NCBI RefSeq assembly: GCF_900099695.1
Contig: NZ_FNCY01000003.1
Coordinates: forward strand, 1 to 64,000
DNA length: 64,000 nt
Reading direction: 5' to 3'
From: Propionivibrio dicarboxylicus
GTDB taxonomy: Bacteria; Pseudomonadota; Gammaproteobacteria; Burkholderiales; Rhodocyclaceae
The translations under genes and the position numbers were made by a program. Below the pieces are notes generated by a model. It ran no database searches. It saw only the letters and a program-made list of their open reading frames with translations, and had not been told where the DNA came from. This document shows positions 35,384 through 44,376 of the stretch, in pieces; position 1 is the first letter of the stretch, and each line of letters starts with the position of its first letter.

Positions 35384-35518
35384 ATGAAGAGATCGAGACA
35401 CACGGAAGAGCAAATTGCCTTTGCGCTCAAACCGGCCGAACTTGGAACAGCTGTCGCCGAGATGTGCCGCAAGATGCGCGTGTCCGAATCCTCACGACGT
35501 ATTTTTGCCTTTCCTTAG
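35384..35518 (+). mobile_element. IS3-family transposase OrfA fragment
   Basis: The reading frame MKRSRHTEEQIAFALKPAEL, then GTAVAEMCRKMRVSE, is the N-terminal helix-turn-helix of IS3-family OrfA proteins. It has a preceding AGGAG site. Similarity ends near 35492, after about 36 codons; a stop follows at 35516-35518. The rest of the element is missing. The break coincides with the truncated end of the sensor pseudogene on the other strand. Confidence 0.85.
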
Positions 35519-36394
35519 GAGCGACGAGCACTTCGCTGACACTGACGGTGGTCGCGATGATCAAAGGAAAATTTTCAAGCCGATATGCTGCGTAGATACT
35601 TTCGCCATCATCGCCTGGACGCTTTACGGTACCAAAGCTGATCGGGTGTCGCAGAATCCGTTCCTGATAATCGCTATCGTGATAACTCCGTCCGGATGAC
35701 AGCGTCCCCCTGCGCAACTCGGCGAACTGAAATCCATCTATCCCGATGATTTCGATACGGCCGTCATTGCCAATGTCGATGTCCTTAAATAGCCGGAGGA
35801 AGTATCCCAGGTCCAAAATTGCCACGAGATATCTTGCCTTTCGCCTTGTCCGGGCAGTTTGAGGAGCAACGGGACACGCCACGAATCGTTGCGGTCAGGG
35901 CGGCCAACGAGAATATCCCTGGATTCCGGATCCGTACGGAACGCCTGCACAATTTCCTTGGTGAGCGCCTCTGCCATCACCTCGGTCACCTGGCGCGCGG
36001 ATGAATGGATTAGTTTTCCCGACTGGTCCAGCACGACAATTCGTAGGTATTCCTGATCGCCGTTTGCTGTCGGATTGAGATAGCCGGCGACGGATCGATT
36101 GCCGTTAAGCAAGGCAATGGCGAGATTGGAAAATGCCGTAGTCTTGCCGATCACCTGCTCAAGGTCTGCTTTGGCAATGGTCGAGATGTTGATATTGCGA
36201 CGGATCGCCGCTTGCAGGGCGATCTCCTCCTCGCGTTGGGTGGTACTTTTCACCAACCCCCAGACGAAGGCGAAAAACACTACGGCGATGCCGATCGAAA
36301 GGATAAGCATGCCGGTCCATCCGTCCAACGCGAGCGGACGGCAGAATTTTTTCCGGGGGCGCCAGCGAAAAACGAAATCGAATGGCTCAACCAT
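35495..36394 (-). pseudogene. Broken membrane sensor (dCache domain, probably a diguanylate cyclase N-terminus)
   Basis: From ATG 36394 the frame encodes a membrane segment (GMLILSIGIAVVFFAFVWGL) and an extracytoplasmic part (EYLRIVVLDQSGKLIHSS). Near 35830-35870 the frame shifts. The second frame then continues with YLVAILDLGYFLRLFKDIDI, IEIIGIDGFQ, DGESIYAAYRLENFPLIIAT and VSVSEVL, the standard dCache pattern found in front of GGDEF domains. The gene ends abruptly at the IS3 fragment, so all cytoplasmic output domains are gone. Confidence 0.8.
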
Positions 36395-36448
36395 CACGAA
36401 TCGACAAGCATACGAGAGCAAATAGCGGACGGACGACAATAGCAACAA

Positions 36449-36985
36449 AATATTACGTTCTTATTATCGTCGCGCTTAGCCCGAAAAAAACACTTATTCG
36501 ACCGTGGCGGGACTCCAGAAAACTTGACTGATGCATTCAGAGGGGGTTTGTCGTCAATGACCTTGTCAAGATATCGACGCCATCCACGGACGTCGCCGTC
36601 AGCACCGCTTTGATCTTCGCGGAATCGGTGCCGAACGTGTTGACGACCAAATCGTTGGCCGCAATGGGCCGCAATCCCCCCCGACGGAAAGGATCGTAGA
36701 GGTATTTTTGTTCTGGCTAAGCATACCCCCCCCCCTTTGGATAGTCGTCGTTGCCTTGATCTTCTCGGATGGATCCAGAATCAGGGGGAGATCTCTTCAT
36801 CTAGTAGCGGTGTAGCAAACAACCCATGTTTTTTTAGGCCATAGTGGCGCAATACCCCCGACGCCGTAGCCCCGATCATAGCTACGGATACATGGCCCGC
36901 TTCTCCTATGTTCAAGCACGGCGTAATATGCTGATAAAATTATTCACGCCGTTTCTTGGGTTCAGTCGGAACCCACCTCACGTTA
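36449..36985. other. Intergenic region before the NERD-helicase gene
   Basis: No intact gene. On the minus strand, about 36545-36690, a short coding-like stretch (LRPIAANDLVVNTFGTDSA, then TATSVDGVDIL) looks like a relic of an unidentified gene. Runs of eight to ten C occur near 36678 and 36726. No clear promoter was identified for the helicase. Confidence 0.4.
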
Positions 36986-38824
36986 ATGGCCATATTTCTT
37001 CCAGCACTCAGCTCAAGAAGTCTGAGGCTCACCCCAGGTGAACGGCGCTTCGGCACCTGCCTGATGCGCAAGTTGGAAGACGATTACCACGTTTGGATCA
37101 ATGTCCCGGTTGGCCCCAAGCAGTTTCGCCCAGATTTCGTCGTCCTCCACCCCGGACGCGGCATTCTAGCGCTAGAGGTCAAAGACTGGAAGTTGCCGAC
37201 GATCCAGGGCATGGATCGTTTTTCTGCGCAACTACTCACGGATCGCGGTTTAACTACGGTCGCCAACCCGCTCGAGCAAGCACGTTCCTACGCCATTTCC
37301 ATTAAGGAATTGTTGGAGCGCGACCCGCTGCTCGTCCAACAGGAATCCGGTCGCTATCACGGCCATCTGCTCTTGCCCTGGGGCTTCGGAGCCGTCCTCA
37401 CCAACATCACCCGCAAGCAATTCGAAGCAGCACAGCTCGACCAAGCGATTCCCGGTGATCGCGTCATTTGCCAGGATGAAATGACTGAGACGGTCGAGGC
37501 CGAGGCAATCCAACAACGCTTGTGGGGCATGTTCCAGTACAACTTTGGCCGGGTTTTATCCCTGGCACGCGTCGATCGCGTCCGCTGGCATCTGTTCCCT
37601 GAAATCCGTATTGAGCAAGGTCATCTATTCGACCCCGCCACCGCCGAAGCGCCTGACCCGAGTCAGTCAATCGCCAAGGTACTTCCTGACGTAGTCAAGA
37701 TCATGGATCTGGAGCAGGAGAAAGTCGCCCGCAACTTAGGGGAAGGACACCGAATCATCCATGGCGTCGCCGGTTCCGGCAAGACGCTGCTATTGGCCTA
37801 TCGCTGCCTTCATTTGAACAAACAGAATCTGTCCAAGCCGATTTTGGTACTCTGCTTTAACAAGACGCTGGCAGCAAAACTCCGGGAAATGCTGACCGAA
37901 AAGGGGGCTGGCGATAGCGTGCATGTCCGTCATTTTCACGGATGGTGCAGAGACATGTGCACGCTGTATCAACTCGACCTCGCGAAAGACAACCGCCCGG
38001 TCTACGAAAAACAGGTCGAAGCCGTCATCACCGGTGCAGAAAAAGGCCGGTTACCTCGCGCCCAGTATGCCGCAGTGCTGATCGACGAAGGCCACGATTT
38101 TGAACCGGAATGGTTCAAGCTATTGGTGCAGATGATTGACCCTGAAACCAATTCGCTTCTGCTGCTCTACGACGATGCACAGAACATTTACGGGAAAAAC
38201 AAGCGACGCACGACGTCCTGGGCCAGCCTCGGCATCGAAGCCAAAGGACGCAGCACGATCCTCAAGGTCAACTACCGAAACACCGTCGAGGCTCTGAATT
38301 TCTCGTATCAATTCCTTTCGGAATACATAGACGAGAACAGTGGTACCGAAGAAATTCCTTTTATTCACCCTGAGTTTGGTGGTCGCAATGGGCAAATGCC
38401 GGAGATCCGCCGCCTCCAGGGCGCGGCCCAAGAAGTGGATCATATCGCCGCCTGGCTGAAGAAACGGGCGAATGACGGAATTCCATTCAGGGACATGGCC
38501 ATCATCGCACGCTTCAAAACACAGCTCGAGCGTCTGCACCTAGCCCTCGCAAAAATGGACATTCCGATCGAGCCCCCGGACCTTGCCTCTCGAGCCGATG
38601 CCATCCGCCTACTGACGATGCATTCGAGCAAAGGACTGGAATTCAATAGTGTGGTGATCCCCGACCTGGGATGCATGCCTTATGCCAAGGTCCCTGCTCA
38701 TGAAGAGGCGCGTCTGCTCTATGTTGCGCTAACGCGCTCAACGGAACGACTGTTGGTCACTTATCACAGCGACAGTCCGTTCACTCAAAAAATCGAGCAT
38801 TTAAAGACACAGAGCAAGAGCTGA
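36986..38824 (+). CDS. NERD nuclease-domain / superfamily I (UvrD-like) helicase protein
   Basis: A 612-residue protein; ATG 36986 (MAIFLPALSSRS) gives the usual N-terminus of the family. The N-terminal NERD nuclease-related domain includes RPDFVVLHPGRG and LALEVKDW (Asp, then Glu-x-Lys). A helicase follows: Walker A GVAGSGKT, Walker B LIDEGHDF, KVNYRNT and the C-terminal LTMHSSKGLEFNSVV and YVALTRSTERL. Such proteins are frequent in accessory islands and resemble components of DNA-processing defence systems, although housekeeping repair is not excluded. No ribosome site is obvious. It stands alone, about 550 bp before the methyltransferase cassette. Confidence 0.88.
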   Translation: MAIFLPALSSRSLRLTPGERRFGTCLMRKLEDDYHVWINVPVGPKQFRPDFVVLHPGRGILALEVKDWKLPTIQGMDRFSAQLLTDRGLTTVANPLEQARSYAISIKELLERDPLLVQQESGRYHGHLLLPWGFGAVLTNITRKQFEAAQLDQAIPGDRVICQDEMTETVEAEAIQQRLWGMFQYNFGRVLSLARVDRVRWHLFPEIRIEQGHLFDPATAEAPDPSQSIAKVLPDVVKIMDLEQEKVARNLGEGHRIIHGVAGSGKTLLLAYRCLHLNKQNLSKPILVLCFNKTLAAKLREMLTEKGAGDSVHVRHFHGWCRDMCTLYQLDLAKDNRPVYEKQVEAVITGAEKGRLPRAQYAAVLIDEGHDFEPEWFKLLVQMIDPETNSLLLLYDDAQNIYGKNKRRTTSWASLGIEAKGRSTILKVNYRNTVEALNFSYQFLSEYIDENSGTEEIPFIHPEFGGRNGQMPEIRRLQGAAQEVDHIAAWLKKRANDGIPFRDMAIIARFKTQLERLHLALAKMDIPIEPPDLASRADAIRLLTMHSSKGLEFNSVVIPDLGCMPYAKVPAHEEARLLYVALTRSTERLLVTYHSDSPFTQKIEHLKTQSKS

Positions 38825-39374
38825 GCTCACAGAATCAGTGGGCAAGCCTGTGGACAACCCGGGACAAACACCGCCAAATGCGCTCATCCAAAGACATTTC
38901 TCTTGTTGCTCAAAAATTGAGCGCCTCAACATCATTCACGCGACGACAGCGCTTGATAACGACAGGTACGTGACATGTCCAGTTGCAATCGCCCGATAGT
39001 TACCTGTGTCACCAAACGGCCGATAGTGGAATATTCAAAGCAGTCATCCAAGACGAGCTCGGCGCACAAGAGTTGATCAGCGGCATACCATATTCACAAA
39101 GTTTGTCAATTAATCATATAGTTACAAAACAAAAAACAGTTGCGCCGTTATCCCAAGTATGGGATAGTAAAAGCAGCTGGGTTTTTGATTCAGCTATTTG
39201 AGCGCAGTTCAGCACTGCTGTAATGCAGTGCTTCTGAGACGTGATTGGGAATGGAATGAAACGAATGTCGGGCAGTTTTCCGACAGGCGTCCGTTTATTT
39301 CCGGCGTCTCTTTTTGCTTTGTGGCATCAGAGTCTCCGGGAGTATTTGACTTCAAATATTTTGGGAGAATTCAG
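38825..39374. other. Intergenic region upstream of the methyltransferase cassette
   Basis: No credible gene. A 72-codon open frame at 38983-39201 lacks a ribosome site and recognisable motifs. A GGAGAATTC ribosome-site-like sequence at 39364-39372 precedes the methyltransferase start. I see no repeat or terminator. Confidence 0.45.
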
Positions 39375-40730
39375 ATGCTTTCAGCCATTTCCCCTCCCCC
39401 AGCCACAATGGCCCCGACCATCAGCGGGATCGTTGATCAAAACCCGGCTGATCTCAAACCCTGGCCAGAAAACCCACGCAAGCATTCTGCTAAGCAAAAG
39501 GCAAAACTTGGGGCCGCCATTCGCAAGTTCGGATTCACGTCAATCGTTGTTACTGATGAAAACAGCTTCATCCTGAGCGGCCATTGTCGGGTCGAAGTTG
39601 CGATTGAAATGGGTCTGCTGACTATTCCAGTCCGAGTTATTTCCGGATTAACGGAAGCCGAAAAATTAGCTTTCGTTCTCGCCGATAACAAACTCGGCGA
39701 TATGTCCATATGGGATGACGCTAAGCTCAAGGCCACTCTCGAAATCCTGATCCGGGAGGAATTCGAAATTGAAACCACGGGTTTTAGCACTGCTGAGGTC
39801 GATCTAATCTTCGACGACAACAAGGCAAGTCCCAGCGCTGACTCTGGTGATCTGCTGCCGACCGATATCCGCGAAGAGGTCGTCACGCGCGCCGGCGATC
39901 TGTGGATTCTGGGCCAGCATCGGCTGCTCTGCGGTAATTCGCTCGACAAGGACAGCTACCAACGCGTGATGGCAGAAGGGGTGGCCCAGATGGTAATTTC
40001 CGATGCCCCGTTCAATGTCCCGGTATCGGGCCATGTCTGCGGAAGTGGCAAGACCCAACACAAAGAATTTGCCATGGCCTCGGGGGAAATGAGCCAGGCA
40101 GAGTTTACGCAATTCTTGAATAACGCCTTCACCCACACCCATCACTTCTCGATGGATGGCGCCATCCACTATTACTTTATGGACTGGCGCCATATGCGGG
40201 AATTGCTGGACGCGGCCGAACCGCTGTTCGGTTCCTTACGCCAGCTATGCGTGTGGGCCAAGGATAACGGCGGAATGGGCACGTTCTATCGTAGCCAACA
40301 TGAGCTCGTATTCGTGTTCAAGAAAGGTGATGCGCCGCATATCAACAACTTCGAATTGGGTCAGCACGGGCGGTATCGAACCAACGTCTGGCAGTATCCG
40401 GGCGTCAACACCTTTACGGGCAAGGGTCACGAACTACTAGCCCTACATCCTACGGTCAAGAATGTCAGTCTGATTGCCGATGCCATCCGTGACTGTAGTC
40501 ACCGCAAGGGACTCATCCTGGATCCCTTCGCCGGTAGCGGAACTCTGCTGGTCGCTGCAGAGCGGACTGGCCGTTACGCCCGAGCCATCGAGATCGACCC
40601 TCATTACGTCGATGTGGGCGTGCTGCGCTGGCAACGGATCATCGGCAAGGAAGCCATTCTCGAGGCCACCGGCCAGACCTGGTCGCAGGTCCGCACAGAG
40701 CGGCTGGCGGTATCGGGAGGACAGCCATGA
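39375..40730 (+). CDS. ParB-domain DNA methyltransferase (N4/N6 type)
   Basis: A 451-residue protein; ATG 39375 follows GGAGAA. Residues ~20-140 form a ParB/sulfiredoxin-like domain (NPRKHSAKQKAKLGAAIRKF, ILSGHCRVEVA). Residues ~170-445 are a DNA methylase with SAM-binding LDPFAGSGTLLVAAE. The catalytic motif IV reads SDAPFN, where DPPY/NPPF-type sequences are expected. The order places motif IV before motif I (beta class). It overlaps the DUF5681 gene by ATGA. This combination is common in prophages and mobile islands, where it may mark DNA for packaging or protect it. Confidence 0.9.
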   Translation: MLSAISPPPATMAPTISGIVDQNPADLKPWPENPRKHSAKQKAKLGAAIRKFGFTSIVVTDENSFILSGHCRVEVAIEMGLLTIPVRVISGLTEAEKLAFVLADNKLGDMSIWDDAKLKATLEILIREEFEIETTGFSTAEVDLIFDDNKASPSADSGDLLPTDIREEVVTRAGDLWILGQHRLLCGNSLDKDSYQRVMAEGVAQMVISDAPFNVPVSGHVCGSGKTQHKEFAMASGEMSQAEFTQFLNNAFTHTHHFSMDGAIHYYFMDWRHMRELLDAAEPLFGSLRQLCVWAKDNGGMGTFYRSQHELVFVFKKGDAPHINNFELGQHGRYRTNVWQYPGVNTFTGKGHELLALHPTVKNVSLIADAIRDCSHRKGLILDPFAGSGTLLVAAERTGRYARAIEIDPHYVDVGVLRWQRIIGKEAILEATGQTWSQVRTERLAVSGGQP

Positions 40731-41134
40731 CCTACCAAATTGGCTACAAACGCCCCCCGAAGGAGGGGCAGTTCAGCAAGGGCAAGTCCGGAAATCCCAA
40801 AGGTCGCCCCAAGGGATCGAAGAACTTCATGACCTTGTTGGACAAGGAACTCGATCAATCCATCGTGGTGAGCGAGAACGGCAAGAAGAAGACGGTCACG
40901 CGGCTACAAGCGATGGTCAAGCGCCTGGTGGCCGAGGCACTGCAGGGCGAGAAAAAATCCCTGTTGGTGCTGTTCGACATCCTCAAGCGTTCCGATCGAC
41001 TCGACGGCACAGAGACTGTCGATCTGGTCCCGAACAACTACGAAGCCATTCTCGAGGCATATGTCCAGCGACGCAGCCAACTAGCTGCCACTACCTCATC
41101 CGCAAGCACAAAATCACTGGAGAAAATTTCATGA
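40727..41134 (+). CDS. DUF5681 protein
   Basis: A 135-residue protein with the signature N-terminus GYKRPPKEGQFSKGKSGNPKGRPKGS and a basic, helical remainder. DUF5681 genes typically lie beside terminase or DNA-modification genes. The protein is probably DNA-binding and may act as a small-terminase-like partner, an inference from context. It starts within the methyltransferase stop (ATGA) and its own stop overlaps the terminase start (ATGA at 41131). The three products are therefore translationally coupled. Confidence 0.88.
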   Translation: MTYQIGYKRPPKEGQFSKGKSGNPKGRPKGSKNFMTLLDKELDQSIVVSENGKKKTVTRLQAMVKRLVAEALQGEKKSLLVLFDILKRSDRLDGTETVDLVPNNYEAILEAYVQRRSQLAATTSSASTKSLEKIS

Positions 41135-42546
41135 GCACGTCTTCCGAAACGCTCTACTGGGCATCCGTCCGCGACGATTTTCTGGTCTTCGTGCAGCAGG
41201 CGTTTGCATTTCTCTATCCCGGCAAGACTTTTGATGAAAACTGGCACATCGAAGCGATTATTCACCACGCAATGCGGTGTGTAGCCGGCGAATTGCCTCG
41301 CCTGATCATCAACCTGCCACCGAGACAGCTCAAGTCCTTCATCATCTCGATTGCCCTGCCCGCCTTCGTGATCGGACGGGACCCAACGGCCAAGCTGATT
41401 TGCGTCAGCTATTCGGAAGATTTGGCAAAATCCTTGGCGCGGGACTTTCGGCGGATTGTCGACAGCACGTGGTTTCAGAATGTATTTCCTGAAGTCAAAC
41501 GCGCAAAGTCGACCGAGCTGGAATTTGTGACCGACCAGGGCGGATTCCGCCTGGCAACCTCTGTCGGCGGAACACTGACCGGGCGCGGCGGCGATATTAT
41601 GATCGTTGATGACCCGATCAAACCCCAAGATGCTTTATCCGACAGTTTGCGCAACAGTGCCAACGAATGGTTTCGCAGCACACTGCTTAGCCGGCTTGAT
41701 GATAAGCGATATAGCATCCTGCTTATCGTCATGCAACGTCTGCATGTTAATGACTTGACAGGTTTCGTCGAAGCAGCCGGCGGTTTCTTTAAACTATCGC
41801 TGCCCGCGATTGCCGAGCGCGACGAGACAATCGATATCCGTGATGGCGTGGCTTATAAGCGCCTAGAGGGAGAGGCACTGCACGAGGAACGTGAGCCGAT
41901 AGCAATTTTGGAGGGAATCCGCAATCAGATGGGGACCGCTAACTTCGCCGCGCAGTATCAACAACACCCTGAAATTCCAGAGGGTGCGATGTTCAAGCGG
42001 GCGTGGTTCAAATTTATTAATAAATTACCCCAGCCCTTGCCTGAAGGTCACTATTTCGTCAGCATTGATACGGCACTCTCGACAGCGGAGAGCGCCGATT
42101 ATTCAGCACTGACACTGATTTACGCGGATCGAAACGGATATGTTATCTGCCACGCAGAACGTGGACACTGGGACTATGAAGAACTCAAGCGCAGGGCGCA
42201 TTCGTATATCGAGCGCTTCGGACGGGATAACGTAGATTTCATCGTCGAGGCTACAGGTGCTGGGATTTCACTGATCAGTTACCTCCGTAAGAATCTGCTG
42301 CACTGCTTTTCCTATTTCCCGAAGGATGGGAAGCAAACCCGTGCGGCCTATGCGTTACCGACCATTCATGAGGGGCGAGTCTTTATCCTTAATCAACCCG
42401 GAAAAAATGCCTGGATCGAACCGTATCTCAACGAGTTCCTGACTTTTCCGCACGGGCGTTTCGACGACCAAGTCGATAGTTTGGTGCAATTTATCATTTG
42501 GGCGGAGAAGCGGTTCAATCCCCAAACCCGTATCTGGTTTGCCTGA
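41131..42546 (+). CDS. Phage terminase large subunit-like protein
   Basis: A 471-residue packaging ATPase/nuclease; ATG 41131 is set by the ATGA overlap. The ATPase part has the classical-terminase Walker A variant LPPRQLKSF (residues ~60-68) and Walker B IMIVDDPI (~153). The C-terminal RNase H-fold nuclease begins with FVSIDTALST and includes VDFIVEATGAG and FDDQVDSLVQF. Both parts appear intact. No portal, capsid or integrase gene is nearby, so it is either a relic kept by selection or part of a non-phage DNA-transfer or defence function. Confidence 0.9.
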   Translation: MSTSSETLYWASVRDDFLVFVQQAFAFLYPGKTFDENWHIEAIIHHAMRCVAGELPRLIINLPPRQLKSFIISIALPAFVIGRDPTAKLICVSYSEDLAKSLARDFRRIVDSTWFQNVFPEVKRAKSTELEFVTDQGGFRLATSVGGTLTGRGGDIMIVDDPIKPQDALSDSLRNSANEWFRSTLLSRLDDKRYSILLIVMQRLHVNDLTGFVEAAGGFFKLSLPAIAERDETIDIRDGVAYKRLEGEALHEEREPIAILEGIRNQMGTANFAAQYQQHPEIPEGAMFKRAWFKFINKLPQPLPEGHYFVSIDTALSTAESADYSALTLIYADRNGYVICHAERGHWDYEELKRRAHSYIERFGRDNVDFIVEATGAGISLISYLRKNLLHCFSYFPKDGKQTRAAYALPTIHEGRVFILNQPGKNAWIEPYLNEFLTFPHGRFDDQVDSLVQFIIWAEKRFNPQTRIWFA

Positions 42547-42557
42547 TTCAGCCGCAG

Positions 42558-42589
42558 GCCTCCTGGCAATGGTCATCGCGCCAGGAGGC
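42558..42589 (+). terminator. Hairpin after the terminase gene
   Basis: GCCTCCTGGC and GCCAGGAGGC form a perfect 10-bp stem around a 12-base loop, 11 bases after the terminase stop. There is only a short T tract, so termination may be partial. It separates the cassette from the convergent ADP-ribosylglycohydrolase gene. Confidence 0.6.
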
Positions 42590-42710
42590 TTGTCAGCTAT
42601 CCTGCGAGGGAGCAAGCCAGCGCCACACCTTCAAAAACAGGCTCTCTTTCGGAAACACTGGAATCCGCTCGCTTCGCAGCCAAACATTCCCCCCAGAATA
42701 ACGTCTGAGG

Positions 42711-43958
42711 TCACGATCCCGGGTAACGCGCCGTGTAGAAATCACTCTCCGCAAAACCCGCTGCGCTCTGGTCATCATCCAGTGTCCATTTCGCGACAGT
42801 CGCCAGGTCATCGGCAACGATCTCCAGCACGCCGCGAAGCTCGAGATTTTTGAGCCAGCGCTCAGGTACTGCATCGATTCCATGCAGCGCCCCCAGCAAA
42901 TGCCCAGCGATCAGCCCCGTCGAATCGCTATCTCCATTGTGATTGACCGCCATGACGACGCCAGATTCGAAATCTTTTGCCGTCAGCGCACAGAAAATGC
43001 CAACAGCCAAGGCCTCTTCTGCAATCCAACCTTCGCCCAGCCAATCCAACGCCTGCTCCGGTGGCGTGCTCCTCTCAGCCAAATCAACGGCGCGGTTAAT
43101 CGCTGCCGTGGTTTCCTCATGATGGTGCTGTTCGCGCAGAAGCACTAGCGCCTGTTCGATGCTATCGCGTAGCGACTGCCCTTCCAGAAGCAGAAAAATG
43201 ATCGCGGCGAAGGCGCCGGCCGTGAGCTGTCCGGTGGGATGCCCATGGGTCAGTGCTGCAGCCTGACAAGCGAGGTCGAAGGCTTGCCGGAAATTGGCAT
43301 CGCGAAGCGCCGAATGCTCGGCCGACAAGGCTTTTAGCATCATGCCGACCGGGGCGACCCGCATGACACCGCCACAACCTTTGCTGTCGTTATCTGCGGG
43401 GGTGCCCAGAATACGCTTTGCCTTGAGTGCCGCAATACACGTCATTCCTGGAGCACGCTGTGCAAATAGCTCGGTCTGTTGGAACAACCAGCCCCGATCA
43501 GTCTTCCCTGTACCTCCGGGTGATTCTTCTTGTGTGTGCAACCAGCGACGGTAAGCTGCGTCAATCAGGCTAGGCGGATGGCAAATTCCTCGTCTCTGGC
43601 TCCGAACGTAGCCACGCAACAATCCTTCGGCAGTAAATAGCGTCATCTGGGTATCATCGGTGATAGCCCCAAGAACGCCATAAGCAGGAACCATATCCTG
43701 AATCCCTCGGGCGCCGAATTGCCGAACGATCTCCGCCCTCTTCATGAACTCAACCGGAGCACCTAAAGCATCACCTACAGCCCCTCCGAGTAAACAGCCA
43801 CGGAATTTGACCCGGACCTCGGCTTCAGGCAAGTGCGGTAAAAACGTGCTTGTTGTGCTGACTGTCTGTTCGTTTTTGTCTCTTTGACCGTGCTGGCCCG
43901 AAAAAATCGGCTCGCTGTTCTGCAGGCTCGAACTCTCGGAATTGCGATGTCTATTCAT
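42711..43958 (-). CDS. ADP-ribosylglycohydrolase (DraG/ARH family)
   Basis: A 415-residue protein; the first ~45 residues are variable. The family metal-binding motifs are present: GGAVGDALGAPVEF, ITDDTQMTLFTAEGL and the C-terminal NHNGDSDSTGLIAGHLLGAL. These bind two divalent metals and cleave ADP-ribose from protein or other targets. Length and insertions suggest an accessory, not a nitrogenase-regulating, member. It converges on the terminase cassette. Such hydrolases in islands may reverse toxin-type ADP-ribosylation, but no partner ADP-ribosyltransferase is visible here. Confidence 0.92.
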   Translation of the reverse strand: MNRHRNSESSSLQNSEPIFSGQHGQRDKNEQTVSTTSTFLPHLPEAEVRVKFRGCLLGGAVGDALGAPVEFMKRAEIVRQFGARGIQDMVPAYGVLGAITDDTQMTLFTAEGLLRGYVRSQRRGICHPPSLIDAAYRRWLHTQEESPGGTGKTDRGWLFQQTELFAQRAPGMTCIAALKAKRILGTPADNDSKGCGGVMRVAPVGMMLKALSAEHSALRDANFRQAFDLACQAAALTHGHPTGQLTAGAFAAIIFLLLEGQSLRDSIEQALVLLREQHHHEETTAAINRAVDLAERSTPPEQALDWLGEGWIAEEALAVGIFCALTAKDFESGVVMAVNHNGDSDSTGLIAGHLLGALHGIDAVPERWLKNLELRGVLEIVADDLATVAKWTLDDDQSAAGFAESDFYTARYPGS

Positions 43959-44376
43959 TTTGGCTATGTCATTTAGGTACGTTCACCATTCATGGCATAC
44001 AACGGCAAGAACATCAACTCCAAGAAAAAAGAAGAAGGTCGATAGCGACCCGGTTGGATGCAATCAAAGGGCGTTTATTCGATACGACTACGCAAGTTGC
44101 AAGGGCCACGATAGAGGTTGCATGGCGAGTAAGCTGGTTGAGAACAGTTTCCTACAAAATTTTCGACGCACTCTGCAACCGATCGCGAGCGGGCTAATTC
44201 GCCGGCCGGGCATCTCCCGTCCGGCATGGCGTATATTAGATATTTTGTGTAAATAAGCCATTGCCAGTGGTGCTACTGCACTCATGCTTTGGCCGACGGG
44301 CGGAATTTTCGGCGGCAACAGATCCCCAAGTTCTCTGTGGAAGAGCATATATCGGAAATTATGCTTCAGCCTCCCA
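43959..44376. other. Intergenic region without recognised genes
   Basis: This 418-bp stretch lies upstream of the ADP-ribosylglycohydrolase gene and downstream of the LysR gene. A 103-codon open frame at 44088-44399 overlaps the LysR 3' end, has no ribosome site and no recognisable motif. No repeat, promoter or terminator stands out. Confidence 0.4.

Noticed and set aside
38983-39201. 72-codon open frame before the methyltransferase
   Set aside because: No ribosome site, unusual composition and no motif.
39198-39374. In-frame extension of the methyltransferase upstream of 39375
   Set aside because: The residues (Cys/Phe-rich) do not resemble the family, and a good ribosome site precedes ATG 39375.
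40474-41130. In-frame upstream extension of the terminase
   Set aside because: It overlaps the methyltransferase and DUF5681 genes in another frame; the ATGA junction at 41131 gives the normal family start.
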